A DNA stretch of 64,000 bases, taken from Neopestalotiopsis rosae (Eukaryota > Ascomycota > Sordariomycetes > Amphisphaeriales > Sporocadaceae). The stretch is taken from contig JALGAS010000004.1 of NCBI GenBank assembly GCA_023078685.1, forward strand, positions 5,766,001 to 5,830,000, written 5' to 3'. The notes below the pieces were generated by a model. That model did no database searches, was not told the DNA's origin, and saw only the letters and a list, made by a program, of their open reading frames with translations. The position numbers and the translations under genes were made by a program. How positions within the stretch are numbered: the first letter of the stretch is position 1; every line of letters starts with the position of its first letter. Positions 53,972-64,000 of this stretch are shown in pieces.

Positions 53972-55621
53972 ACGCTCCTTAAATGAATGACTGGCATGTG
54001 GAAGGCGTTTTCTGGAAGCAGCATTGGCAACATGGCGTTTAGGAATGGTGCATATACCTATATTACTCGGTTGCCCACTACGCAAAAGTGGCCTAATAAT
54101 CCACTGGGCCTTTGTATAAGCTATTAAAGTATTTTTGCAATCACATATCTTCGATATAATTTCAAATATTTGTGTTTGATTTATTCTGCCATCGAACATT
54201 GAACCGACAATCAAGAGAAGTGCTTTGTCTATTCTCCATTCGATGGGGATATACGGGTGGGATTAATCCGAAGTTGTAGAAGAGACGACGTGTTGAGACA
54301 TCGAACAATAGTCTGTCCATGGCTGAAGCTAGTTGTTGGGTGTCTTTCCCATAAGCACGAAGGTTGGTTACACAATCATTGCTGCGCTTACAATGTGACA
54401 TCATTACCACTGCTTTGGGATTCTACTACCTAGACGCCATCTGGGATTATTGGTTCTTCTTAGCAATTCCTTTCGAGAAGAGATTTGACCACAAGCGATC
54501 GCACACGACCACAGTAGAATACGCCCATGAAGCTCCCTGGATGAATGACCACTAGCCAACAGGCAGTCAGGGTGTATAGTAAGAGCGAACCCCCACCTGA
54601 TCTTTGTAAGGATCACAACTGTCACTGAAGGATTAAGGGTGGGATTTGACTTCTCGAATTGTCGATCGCTGAGAAGTAAACGGCATCTCCAATCCTTTTC
54701 TGGATCACACACAACGAGAACGGGCTGCAATCCATCGAAAGCCCACGAAACACCATCCTGCGTGAGGGACGCGCCAAGGATCTCATAATTCAAGCCGACC
54801 CGTGCAGCACCAGTCACCTGATGGAACACTGCCTGCCACGGCGCGTATTGGGGAGTCAACCACATCTTCGACGAGCGCCACTACACATAATGCAAAGCCT
54901 CCCGTTGTACGCAATCTTTGACACCGACAATTACTGCGATAATTACACCATTTGCTCTTTTCAGCATTGACTTTTGACCGGTCGCCGCACACGGCTCTTC
55001 TCACGCCGTTCTGAACGTCACGTTTCGCAGGTGACCTGGAGCGTATCATTGATACACATGCACAAATCAAATCAAAAGCCTCGAGGCTGAATATTGTAAG
55101 CAGGCTGGAGGATCGGCACGGGAGCCTGCGTTTTGACTCATGCAGAGCCCACGAATGCCGAGCGCCCGGTCGTGGCTCTGTTCTGCCCGCCCACCCAAAT
55201 CAGATGGAGGATGAGGACCTTTTGGCTGAGGTGGGAGCCTTATCATTTGCTGCAGCAAGGGGTTAGGGTCACAGTCTGCCCAGGCGCCTCCCCTTACCGC
55301 GCCCCGAAACAGGCAGACAAAGAAAAAGATGTCGCCTCTCTGCAGTCGCAACCAGCCCGACACCCTCTTGTGGTAGGAATGTCATATTTATTGCCCTCCT
55401 CCGTGTGTTACTTCAGACGTCGTCACGAAAGTCCCAACTGTGTCCCCGAGGCAAACGTTTGCCGTCAAGCTGCGGGTTATGTCCAGTCTTGCACTGCCAG
55501 AATGAAGTATAAATGACACCAACGACCACAAATCGGTCTTGCTTGAACGTCTTGACTACTCTTGCAGCAGAACAAAACAGTCATTTCACAAACGTCACAA
55601 ATATCGTCTAGCAACAAAAGC
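53972..55621. other. 1.6-kb spacer with a weak hypothetical frame
   Basis: The only candidate is the minus-strand frame 54404-54865, listed separately. The rest has no supported gene. The right end is the promoter of the DUF2235 gene. Confidence 0.4.
54404..54865 (-). CDS. possible hypothetical protein
   Basis: Open frame of 153 codons, ATG 54865, with fairly coding-like codons over the first 110 (MWLTPQYAPWQAVFHQVTG; SWAFDGLQPVLVVCDPEKDW; TLNPSVTVVILTKIRWGFAL). I recognise no family. The last 40 residues are poorer in quality and may lie past a real end or a frameshift. It may be a short gene or a remnant. Confidence 0.3.
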   Translation of the reverse strand: MWLTPQYAPWQAVFHQVTGAARVGLNYEILGASLTQDGVSWAFDGLQPVLVVCDPEKDWRCRLLLSDRQFEKSNPTLNPSVTVVILTKIRWGFALTIHPDCLLASGHSSRELHGRILLWSCAIACGQISSRKELLRRTNNPRWRLGSRIPKQW

Positions 55622-57449
55622 ATGGGCTCGCTTGGACAAAATACCTCCAACCCCGACATACCAAAACGCCTGATTATCTGCTGCGATGGCACCTGGCAGT
55701 CATCGGTATCGGGCATCATAAATGTTCCCTCCAATGTGACTCGTCTAGCACGATCGTTTGCCCGCATCGGCCGAGATGCGTACGGCACAGCATGGCAGCA
55801 AATCGTGCACTATGATGCTGGAATCGGCACTGGCGAGCTAAGCAATAAGGAAAAAGACCGCCAGGGCAGTTTTGGTATCGGCTTCGTTGGGAATGTCATT
55901 GAAGCATACACATTCATCGTCCTGAACTACGCACCAGGAGACCAAATCTTCTGTTTTGGTTTCTCCCGAGGTGCCTACACGGCCCGAGCCGTCGCTGGTC
56001 TCGTCAACGATATCGGTGTCATCTCCCCTCAGGACCTGCAGGACTTCCCTGATCTGTATAAGCTGTACCAGGAGAATAGCGATAGCCATGGCTTCCGAAA
56101 ATCTGATGCTTATCGTCAATGGGTGCACGGAAGGCTTCACGACGAATCCGAGAATATAAAATGTGCCCAATATGGCAAACGATGCCACACTGACGCACCT
56201 GAATCTTCCCGGGAGGTGCAAGTCGTTGGTGTTTTTGACACAGTTGGCAGTCTAGGAGTCCCCGACCTGGCCTGGACGCCATTCCATCTCACATTCCTCA
56301 ACCATTGGCTTGGTATCCCAAGTGCAGGATTTCACAACGTCTCTCTCAGTCCTTGTTAGTAATCATACACTTGATGATGCCAAGTGGAAGACTTGAGCTA
56401 GTCATTCTCCAGGTGGTTGGATGCTCACACTACTACAGATATCCGACATGCCTTTCACGCACTCGCTTTAGACGAGCGTCGCGCACCCTTCACTCCGACA
56501 CTCTGGCATTTCCCGCGCGACGGGGATCTGGCAAACAAAAAGCCAAAGAAGCCACTCAGCGAAATTCGCCAGGACTGGGAAAGAGTCCGTTCGGACCCCG
56601 AGTCATCCCCGCAGCAGCTATCAGCCCAGTGGGCCGAGCTCATCGATTGCCAAATGTACGATAAGCTCAAGGGAACCGATTCCGAACTCTTACAAGTGTG
56701 GTTTCCAGGCTTCCACATCAACATTGGCGGGGGCGATGATGATCCGTTGCATGATCGTGAGGGCGATTTCGAACGTAAGTGATAATTTTGCGAATACTTG
56801 CTGTGCTCAAAGTGACTGACTGGAGACTAAAGAGATCGCCCTGATCACATTTGCCTGGATGTGCGAACAAATCGCACCGTACGTCCAACTAGGCAGCGAC
56901 CTGGACAACAACCTGCTCAAGCTAGCGATCAACTCGGTTCGAGATCGCTACGCATTGATCCACTCACCACTACGTACAACACCACAGACGCGTGGGGAAG
57001 CCCTCTTGAGTAAAGCATCTGACTTCCTCAGCCCAGTACAGAAGCCAGTGTCTCCAGAAATACAGTACGGCTGGGCCGATGGCCCCATCATTGACAGCTA
57101 TGCCGGCCCCATGAAACTTGCTGGCCACAAGACTCGAACTCCAGGGCGCTACTCTCGGGGCGGATCAGACGCAGTCAAACTCGAAGAGACAAATGAAATG
57201 ATACATCCTACAGTGCAATACCGCATGCAAAGACGGCCAAATTATAGGCCAGAGCCGCTAGACGGCTTCACTCGTCAAAAGACCGACCGTGGATTTCAAT
57301 GGGAGCAAGGCGACATTGTGATTCCCGAATACCGGATCAAGCGCTCAGATGTCTTCTCTAGATATATCTTAGACCAAGATAGTTTGAAGGGAGCGTCTCA
57401 AGCTTCCAAATTCGTCAGAGGAATAGACGAGGTTCTTGGGGAGGTATAA
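55622..57449 (+). CDS. DUF2235 alpha/beta-hydrolase protein
   Basis: Protein of about 561 aa from three exons: 55622-56354, 56439-56774 and 56833-57449. The first 130 residues hold the DUF2235 core: KRLIICCDGTWQ (CDGTW at 21-25), VTRLARSFARIG, VHYDAGIGTG and GFSRGAYTARAVAGL (the G-x-S-x-G nucleophile elbow, GFSRG, 113-117). VQVVGVFDTVGSLG is the acid-residue region. This family includes bacterial type VI phospholipase effectors (Tle1-like) and large paralogous families in fungi whose substrates are not known. The C-terminal region after residue about 350 carries no clear domain. The second intron is supported by reading phase (E-C|AG-ATC giving E-Q-I). No signal peptide is visible, so it is probably intracellular. 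Confidence 0.85.
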
Positions 57450-58847
57450 TACTGTACAAGGAGAAGAGCATACAAACTCAAGGCGAGTCATTACTGGCAT
57501 CAATCGGTTAAGGAATGGAGTTACTTTGAGATCTATGCGGCAAGCGGGATTTCTGGATACACCTAGATTGATGATTTGTCGGATTGCAGTCGATGTTAGA
57601 GATAAAGGAAATTGACATCGCATTAGTATGCACATTTCTAGAAAAAGAAAATAGAAACCTTTTGTAAATTGGCATAAGAAAGCTCTTCAGGGATTATAGT
57701 CATAGTTCCCTTACCTTGATCTCTCTAAGGACAGCGTTCTCCCAAAAATGCTCTTGGCCATGAACAAGCCCGAGTATCATCCACACAGCAGGAATGGAAG
57801 AAAAACTATATTTCCAAAATGGTTTCTGCAAGTGAAAAAGTTGAGTGTTCTTCCTTGATTGCAGTACAACCACTTGCGGCTGTTATGAACGCCAAGGGGC
57901 GGTTATATTCTGGAAATTTTGGCCTGTGGCTGGAAATTACTGATTGTTGTATCCTTGAGTACGGAGGGCAAAAAGCATAAGGATCATAGACCGTCTTAGC
58001 AATTTTTCAAGGGCGACGCGAAACTAAATAGAATTGATGAAAATGTACATACACGCACGAAAAAGGCATTGCAGGGCATGCAACCCACCGATAATAAGAA
58101 GTGCCTCTCCATTATAGGTCGTTATACAAGCTGCACTATAGTTCCCGGTACCCGGCAGAGTTGGATCATAGTCAATCTAGATAGTGTTATACACGAGCCA
58201 AGTATATCTATTACATTAGTATTAGAGTTTTAGTTCACCGTCCCCACTGTTCCCAATACACAATTCGCAATCTCAGCTACAAATGACTTCAAAGGGACGC
58301 GCTCATGCCTGTAGTGGTGATAGCTCCGATCCTGAATGCTTGCACCCATTTGATGGTTGTGCAAACAGAGCTGACTCAAATTTGCATCATCGACTGCAGA
58401 TGTGGTTGTGGACATAAGTGCTTTGCAAGTATATAATAAAGCAAGACGCTGTTGTAGGTACCTGTCAAGAAGAATAGATCTAGCCGCAATGTTTTTGTGG
58501 GCCTCGGCGGTTATGAGCATCACGGCGGCAGCGCCAGCCGCGATCAGGTTAAGCCAAAAAGATAACCGCGCGGGATGTTAGTGGGCCACTATAGTATAGT
58601 GGTCTTACACCACAACTCCAAGCATTTGTAATGATTGATAAGATGAATGAAACAGAGGCAAACCGGCTGGTTATCAGTTCTTTACTACTAGACTATGTCT
58701 GCTGCTGATGATTCGCCTAGCTCGAAGTATTTAACTTAAGACGACTTTTGTCATCAGCGAGGACATTTGTAACGCTGGTTCCAGTCTTGACTGCAATTTC
58801 ATCCATTCCAAGTACATTCATGAGGCCCCGAGGACATTGAAGGAAGA
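57450..58847. other. 1.4-kb spacer with gene scraps
   Basis: A minus-strand frame at 58230-58577 may be a gene fragment. At 58587-58612 lies CCACTATAGTATAGTGGTC, which resembles the D-arm region of tRNA-Asp, and on the minus strand at 58700-58663 a related AGTCTAGTAGTAAAG. No complete tRNA can be folded from either. Confidence 0.4.
58230..58577 (-). pseudogene. possible gene fragment with one membrane segment
   Basis: The frame is open from a stop at 58578-58580 down to TAA at 58230-58232. It begins with a hydrophobic helix (FWLNLIAAGAAAVML) followed by ITAEAHKNIAARSILLDRYLQ. The first ATG (58520) lies after the helix. It resembles an internal piece of a fungal membrane protein more than a complete gene. 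No homologue was recognised. Confidence 0.3.
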
Positions 58848-59756
58848 ATGTCTTCCTTAGAATATTTCATCATTGCTGGCGCAACAGGGAGACAAGGTGG
58901 TGCAGTTGTCGACGCTATCTTGACGCATCCAAGTTTCAATGTACTGCCGCAAAAAGTATACGCCCTCACACGCAATGCCGACGGCGGAGGAGCACAGAAA
59001 CTACGCAAGAAACACCAGGGCATACAGATCGTTGTGGGGGATCTCCATGATTCCTCAAGCATTTTCTCACAACTAGACAAGGCATTTTTGCCAAAGACTG
59101 GTGTTTTTCTCGCCCAAGCCCATGGACCCAATGAGCTGTCAGACGCAAAGGAGTTCATCAATGGCGCGGCAGCAAACGGCATCCCGTACTTTGTGTACTC
59201 GTCGGTGGATCGAGGTGGTCGAGAGCTCAGTGACAAAGACCCATCTTACTGCAAGACATTTTCCGACAAGTTTTACATTGAGCAACATCTTCGCACCATC
59301 TGCAGCAGCAGCACGATGGATTACACGATTCTTCGCCCAACCTGGTTTGCGGACAATGCACATTGGGGCTTCCCAGGTCAGTTATGCATGACGGGATGGC
59401 GAGACAATCTGATGGGCAAGATGATGCAGGTCACTGTGACCAAGGACATAGGCAGATGGGCGGTGGAATGTTTCGTCAGACCCGACGAGCTCGAGGTCAG
59501 AAACTCAGCGTTATCGATTGCCAGCGACGAGGTCAGTTTCGAGGACATTGACAAGATCTTCATCGGGCATACAGGCAAGGGGGTGCCGGTGTCAAATTGG
59601 CTACTTGCTCGTACAGTCATATGGGCAGTCACGGACTTGAACACAATGTTTGCCTTCATTGGCGAACGACCTTATGGTGCAGACTTGGCCTGGCTTCGCA
59701 AGCACCTGGAACCAACCACATTCGAGCAGTGGGTCAGAGAGGAAGTCCCAGTCTAA
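58848..59756 (+). CDS. NmrA-like NAD(P)-binding protein
   Basis: Single exon, 302 aa, atypical short-chain dehydrogenase of the NmrA/HSCARG group. The N-terminal Rossmann motif is IIAGATGRQGGAVV (GATGRQGG, residues 11-18). A VYALTRN segment follows, where NADP-type binders place Arg. LDKAFLPKTGVFLAQAHG and YFVYSSVDRGG are strand and loop blocks of the family. The canonical catalytic YxxxK of active reductases is not apparent at the usual place (a loose match is FSDKFYIEQHL), so it may sense nucleotide redox state instead of catalysing. NmrA itself is a nitrogen-regulation corepressor of GATA factors; most fungal members have other roles. The gene is 1.4 kb from its nearest neighbour on the left. 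Confidence 0.8.
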   Translation: MSSLEYFIIAGATGRQGGAVVDAILTHPSFNVLPQKVYALTRNADGGGAQKLRKKHQGIQIVVGDLHDSSSIFSQLDKAFLPKTGVFLAQAHGPNELSDAKEFINGAAANGIPYFVYSSVDRGGRELSDKDPSYCKTFSDKFYIEQHLRTICSSSTMDYTILRPTWFADNAHWGFPGQLCMTGWRDNLMGKMMQVTVTKDIGRWAVECFVRPDELEVRNSALSIASDEVSFEDIDKIFIGHTGKGVPVSNWLLARTVIWAVTDLNTMFAFIGERPYGADLAWLRKHLEPTTFEQWVREEVPV

Positions 59757-60472
59757 ATTGACTGAAGAAATCCCCAGAAATATTCCGTGAGACATAATGC
59801 CCTAGTATTCAGAATCTAAAACAAATTCCTCTTTAATAACATGTAAAGTCATCTCTTCTGGTCCATGAAGACCGAGCTGAACCAAGCAAGTCGAACTTCA
59901 GTCCGCTCGGACCTAAAGTAAGTACCTAGGCACTCAATAGTACTTAATCATTTTTAGATCTGAAGAGCTGGGGAGAGAGCACCTTTTGAGTTTGCGTTGG
60001 AGATTCACGCGTTTTCCGTCGTCTCTCTTCGGGAATCTGCGAGCCCGGAATCTGAACTTCTTCAGCTTGAACGTACACGTATTATCGACTTCTAGGTTCA
60101 CGTCTGCCTCGCAGTAGGACGGGTATAGGCACAATCAAACAATCTAATTATCAAATCAGGCATCCATGAAAAGGGCTTTGGGGCGACATGTACGAAAATC
60201 GTGCGATCGGAAGGGGGGACAGGCTAAACACTGTTGAAATACTGACACAGATTGGCGACGCCTCCACTGTAAATACTTGACCTTGGTGGGGCTGTTTTAT
60301 AGTGGATGTAGTCGGGTAGATCGCCGACCTACCGCCGGAGGCCGATAGATAGATCGCGCGATACTAGATGAGGGGTTCTCTGGCAATCTTTTCCGTGGAA
60401 TTACTTCATCACAAATCGCGAAGAGTTGGAAAACACCAATGGAATTATCATATTGATTCAATTGTACTCAAA
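59757..60472. promoter_or_regulatory. upstream region of the FAD oxidase gene
   Basis: 715 bp with no supported gene. An AGTACCTAGGCACT palindrome-like motif lies at 59919-59932. A possible longer start for the oxidase at ATG 60368 lies here. Confidence 0.4.
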
Positions 60473-62067
60473 ATGTCCATTAACCACGATTCCAAAATTC
60501 TCATTGTCGGCTCCGGCGTATTCGGCATCTCCACGGCGCTATGGCTCGCTCGGAGCGGCTACCGAGACGTTACCGTTTTTGACATGCAAGACACATACGC
60601 ATCAGGCTACGATCCGGGCCAAGGTATCGATTCTGCCTCAGCCGATCTGAACAAGATCATCCGCTTCTCGTACGGCGACGAGATTGAGTACCAGAAGCTC
60701 GCTTTTCAAGCCGCCAAGCTCTGGGAGGAATGGAACGAGCAAATCGCCGCCACAGAGGAGTCCGAATTGCCTGAAATACTCCGCAAGGGCAGCAAGAAGT
60801 TGTGGTGGAACTGCGGCTATCTACGGATGAGCGAGACAGCCGATTATGACGAGTTTGAGCTCACGACGCTTGAGAATATGAAGAACGAGGGGATTAGGGA
60901 TACTCAGTTCATGGTTGATAATCAGGAAGGTGGGTAATCAGGCAATACCTATTAGCCGCATTCCTCTATTGACGTTATAATCAGACGTTGCACGAGCTAC
61001 ACAGAGCGGATGGAGCCACAAGCTCGACCCCTGCCAGCGAATCGAGAGATTTGGTGTGCACAAGGCCGTGCTGGACTCGAGCGCGGGCTTTGTGGTCGCC
61101 TACAAGAGTTGCGCCTGGGCACAATACCTGGCACGTAAAGCTGGCGTCAAGTTCGTTCTACACCTGAAACAGGGCAAAGTGCTGAACGTCAATACCGGGG
61201 CCGATGGGAAGCCGTACGTCGAGACAGACGACAAGGTCATACACCCAGCAGACCTAGTCATTGTGTCAGGCGGTGGATGGACTCCAGGACTTGTGCCAGA
61301 GACTGAGGGATTGTTGGAGACGACAGCAGGATCAGTGGCTACGATACATATCCCAGAGAACCGGCCTGCACTGCGCCAACGCTTCTCCCCCGAGAACTTT
61401 CCCGTTGTCACTTGGAGCAAAGCCCGAGGCATCTACGCTCTGCCGATGACGGAAGGAGGTGACCTCAAGATAGGATACAGGAGAACAAAGTGAGTCTGCC
61501 ACCAGTTCCATCAGAGAAGAGATACTGATATTCTAGGTACACCAATTTTGGCAATGTCGATGGACGCAGAATTTCCGTGCCAAAGACGGCACATGTCACA
61601 AGCGAGAAAGAGACTAACATCACAACAGAGGCTCTCGAAGCCATAAAAGGTGAGTACAGGATACTGATTTCTGTCTTGGAAGTCAAAAACCGTACTAATA
61701 CCCTATAGAATTCATATCTGTCAACATGCCAGAACTTGTCGATCTCGGCATCTCATCAACCAAGCTCTGTTGGTACACTGACAGTATCGACAACTCCTTT
61801 GTCGTGGATTTTGTACCAGGCAAGGACAGAGTTCTGGTGTGTTCGGGTGGCAGCGGGCACGGATTCAAGTTTCTGCCGATCCTGGGAAGGGAAGTGGTTC
61901 AGATCATTGAGGGAAACAGCGAGAATAAGGTGTATTCTCAAATGTGGAAGTGGCGGAGAAGTAGCAGCTCGAAGAGCAATGGACTGGAAGAGGGAGAGGC
62001 AGGTCCAAGAGTGCTTTCAAAACAGGCCATGGCGAACGAGTCAGACTGGGGCGCTGGGCAAAAATAA
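60473..62067 (+). CDS. FAD-dependent amine oxidase (sarcosine/saccharopine oxidase family)
   Basis: Flavoprotein of about 477 aa from four exons: 60473-60929, 60985-61489, 61537-61649 and 61709-62067. The N-terminus KILIVGSGVFGISTALWLARSGY carries the GxGxxG dinucleotide motif (GSGVFG, residues 13-18). GYDPGQGIDSASADLNKIIRFSYGD is typical of the fructosyl-amino-acid/saccharopine oxidase branch. Cys379 in KLCWYTDS matches the cysteine that binds FAD covalently in monomeric sarcosine oxidase. LVCSGGSGHGFKFLPILG is the C-terminal FAD block. It is most like S. pombe Fap2-type L-saccharopine oxidase or related N-alkyl amino acid oxidases; the substrate is unproven. The last 35 residues are Ser/Glu/Gly-rich and end GAGQK, without a classic peroxisomal PTS1. 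An alternative start at ATG 60368 would add 35 residues. Confidence 0.82.
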
Positions 62068-62497
62068 TGGACCGATTGTATTGAAGCTTCAATTGTGGTT
62101 CAACCATAAATCCAGCTCTGTTTTCTTGTACCGTTGCAGCGGGCATCTAGATTGTGCAGTGCGGTTTTTACTGGCACCATTGAAGTTCAGCGACCTTTGA
62201 TCCGATGATTACCATACAAAGGCTCAAGCGAAAATACCGAGCCGTGTTTCTCTGTAAGGACGGTCTCAATGTAAACCTCCCCTCCATTTTTACTTAAGAA
62301 ATCATATGTATCAGGACTTGACGTTAATGTTATTATAGTAACGTAGGACCCACAGCTCGTGTCCTAGCTATGTGAACCTGCCCCACTTAAGATTTTGTCA
62401 CTTTGAATATGCATGGCGATGAAGCTTTATGTTCGAAACTCTGATTTTAGAAGTCGGCATGTATGAGATATCAAAACTCAGTGGAGCTCCTTAGCCT
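62068..62497. other. convergent 3' flanks
   Basis: 430 bp between the ends of the FAD oxidase gene (plus) and the zinc-motif gene (minus). No gene is seen. Confidence 0.45.
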
Positions 62498-63522
62498 TCA
62501 CATATCTTCTCCTTTGAGGTGTCCCTCGCTTGCAGCCAGCACCCTTTCATTGTGATTTCGGGCCCATGTATCGGTAACTTCTCGTTTCCTTCCCTTGTCC
62601 CTTTTACCTGTGATAACTATGTATATGTATCATGATTAGCAGATTATACGTCAAGGCGTGAGTTGTGTTGTTAAAGCCCACCTGTTCGTGCATAACGAAT
62701 GATCATATCATCCACATCTTTGAATGGATGGCCACACCGCTGAAGGTGCTGTGTCGCTCGGTCTTCACGCAAGGGGTCTCTGGAAAAGACGGGATTTGGA
62801 CAGTCATCGGAGGGACACCGCAGGATGTAATATCCAAATGTATTGATAGTTCTGTGTTCAAAGATCCAGTAGCTCTTGTTGCGGAGCACGGACGTCCTGA
62901 TCGTACCCCGATTGGTCTCAAGCGGCCGCAGCTTTGGAGTGCGCCTACGTGAACCACTATGCGCAGGTTTGTCGTCAAGTAATGTGGACTTCGTATTCGA
63001 GGATGAATTTAACGACGATTCGGAGGGCTCGGATTTCAAAACTTTCTCTGCTTTTGGTCTGCTTGCTTGACTCTATCATCAGTTAGAAATGATCAGGTAG
63101 AAGAGTAAACCATTGATCTAATCAAATACAAAACTCACGATGTTGTGATTGTCGGGCAAGTGTGTCGATGGGTACGGTGCAGTAACCCCCTCACTGCGTG
63201 CCTCATATTGGGGTTTGTATGAGAATAGAATGCCGCGATAAATATGGGCTCCACGTGAGCTATCCGGTATTTGGTACTCTTGACGTAAATCATCAGCAAC
63301 GTGAGGGTGCTGACAGCTGAGATTCTCAAGGATCTCAGTTCTTCGACACTCCAGGTGGTCTCTGTGCGCTTTGAATGCCTCAATAGCTTGAATGGTAGTT
63401 TCCCGGAGGTTTCTGTTGGCTGCCTTTAAGGACTGTTTAACCTCTTGAAGCTCTAGCCTCGCTCGGTCTTTGGCCTCAATGGATTTTTCATCCAACTCGC
63501 CATAGATAGCTGATTCAAGCAT
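62498..63522 (-). CDS. fungal protein with coiled coil and C-x4-C...H-x3-C-x-H motif
   Basis: Three exons on the minus strand: 63522-63139, 63072-62682 and 62607-62498, about 294 aa. Residues 1-60 are helical and charged, with a coiled-coil pattern (LELQEVKQSLKAANRNLRETTIQAIEAF). The centre carries Cys and His landmarks C214, C219, H237, C241 and H243 in the order RCPSDDCPNPVF ... ATQHLQRCGHPF, a degenerate zinc-binding motif that I associate with fungus-specific proteins of unknown role. It is followed by KDVDDMIIRYARTG and a short basic last exon KRDKGRKREVTDTWARNHNE. The last exon and the intron before it (62681-62608, with CACAG acceptor) are supported only by splice signals and by the natural-looking tail. 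Start ATG 63522. The function is unknown. Confidence 0.65.
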
Positions 63523-64000
63523 TGCTGAAGTCTCGTCGATCTGAGCACTATTCGCGTGTCGCAGGCCTTAGAGAGACCACGGGCTATTCTCGGTCCGGAA
63601 GGAACAGTTCCAAAATCAATGCTATTTTCAGTATTAAAACAAAAAAGGGTGGCTTGGGTGAAAAATCGGTACCAAGTGCTCGTTATCAGACCAATAATCA
63701 ATTTCATAGAGAGGTCAAATATTTGCGAGTCGTTAATATGCAGGGGCGCTGTTGGTTTGAGTTGACGCCCTGCTCGACCGTGGGTCTGGTCTGTGATAGG
63801 TTAATCACGCGTGATTCGCGTTTTCAGCCCCCAAGTTCACCGCTGATTCAACTCTTCACGGTTGACCATTATTTCTGGGTGACAGAGCGTTAATTTCTCA
63901 TTGTCAAAGTCGGCGTTCGATACACATCACGATTTGGTCACCCATGTCGCCAATTTTAACCTCGAGAGCTGCATACTCCAGGGTTGCTACATCCACAAAA
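63523..64000. other. window end, no gene seen
   Basis: About 480 bp upstream of the zinc-motif gene. A T/A-rich segment and short frames are present but without support. The neighbouring gene, if any, is outside the window. Confidence 0.4.

Overview
The window reads as nuclear DNA of a filamentous ascomycete. Genes are split by short introns (about 50-250 nt, GT...AG, often with a CTAAC or CTGAC branch site), leaders are pyrimidine-rich, and the protein set is fungal. The protein style suggests a Sordariomycete, probably Hypocreales; that placement is inference, since no marker alignment was possible. Exon joins below were worked out by hand from splice signals, reading phase and family knowledge.

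Layout. 1-10 kb: ribosomal protein uL15 (minus), the Fe-S DNA helicase Chl1, a mitochondrial PP2C phosphatase and a small dimeric alpha/beta-barrel protein. 10.1-19.8 kb: a gap of almost 10 kb with no convincing gene, rich in short palindromes, ending in the long leader of a two-finger CCCH protein gene (19.8-22 kb). 23-28 kb: a five-exon AsnB-type amidotransferase and a small protein of unknown function, both minus. 28.8-41.7 kb: a dense housekeeping block with peptide N-glycanase A, the 18S rRNA modifier Tsr3, the clathrin adaptor GGA, mitochondrial IF2, a conserved membrane protein and a PP28-type phosphoprotein. 42.5-43.6 kb: two near-identical 500-bp tandem units carrying a degraded open frame that may derive from a retrotransposon gag. 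45-47.3 kb: a PhnD-like binding protein and an unresolved, possibly broken gene. 47.4-54 kb: condensin subunit Cnd1 and the Cdc7-type kinase, divergent over one shared upstream region. 54-64 kb is more accessory: a DUF2235 hydrolase, an NmrA-like protein, a FAD amine oxidase and a three-exon zinc-motif protein, separated by spacers with gene scraps and tRNA-like A-box remnants.

How the genes relate. Most are unrelated housekeeping genes. Chl1, Cnd1 and Cdc7 all act in chromosome replication, cohesion or condensation; only Cnd1 and Cdc7 are adjacent. The PP2C phosphatase and IF2 are both mitochondrial. No complete secondary-metabolite cluster is visible. The least ordinary items are the PhnD-like protein, the AsnB-type enzyme with CGGACGGG repeats upstream, the tandem 500-bp units and the gene-free region with palindromes.
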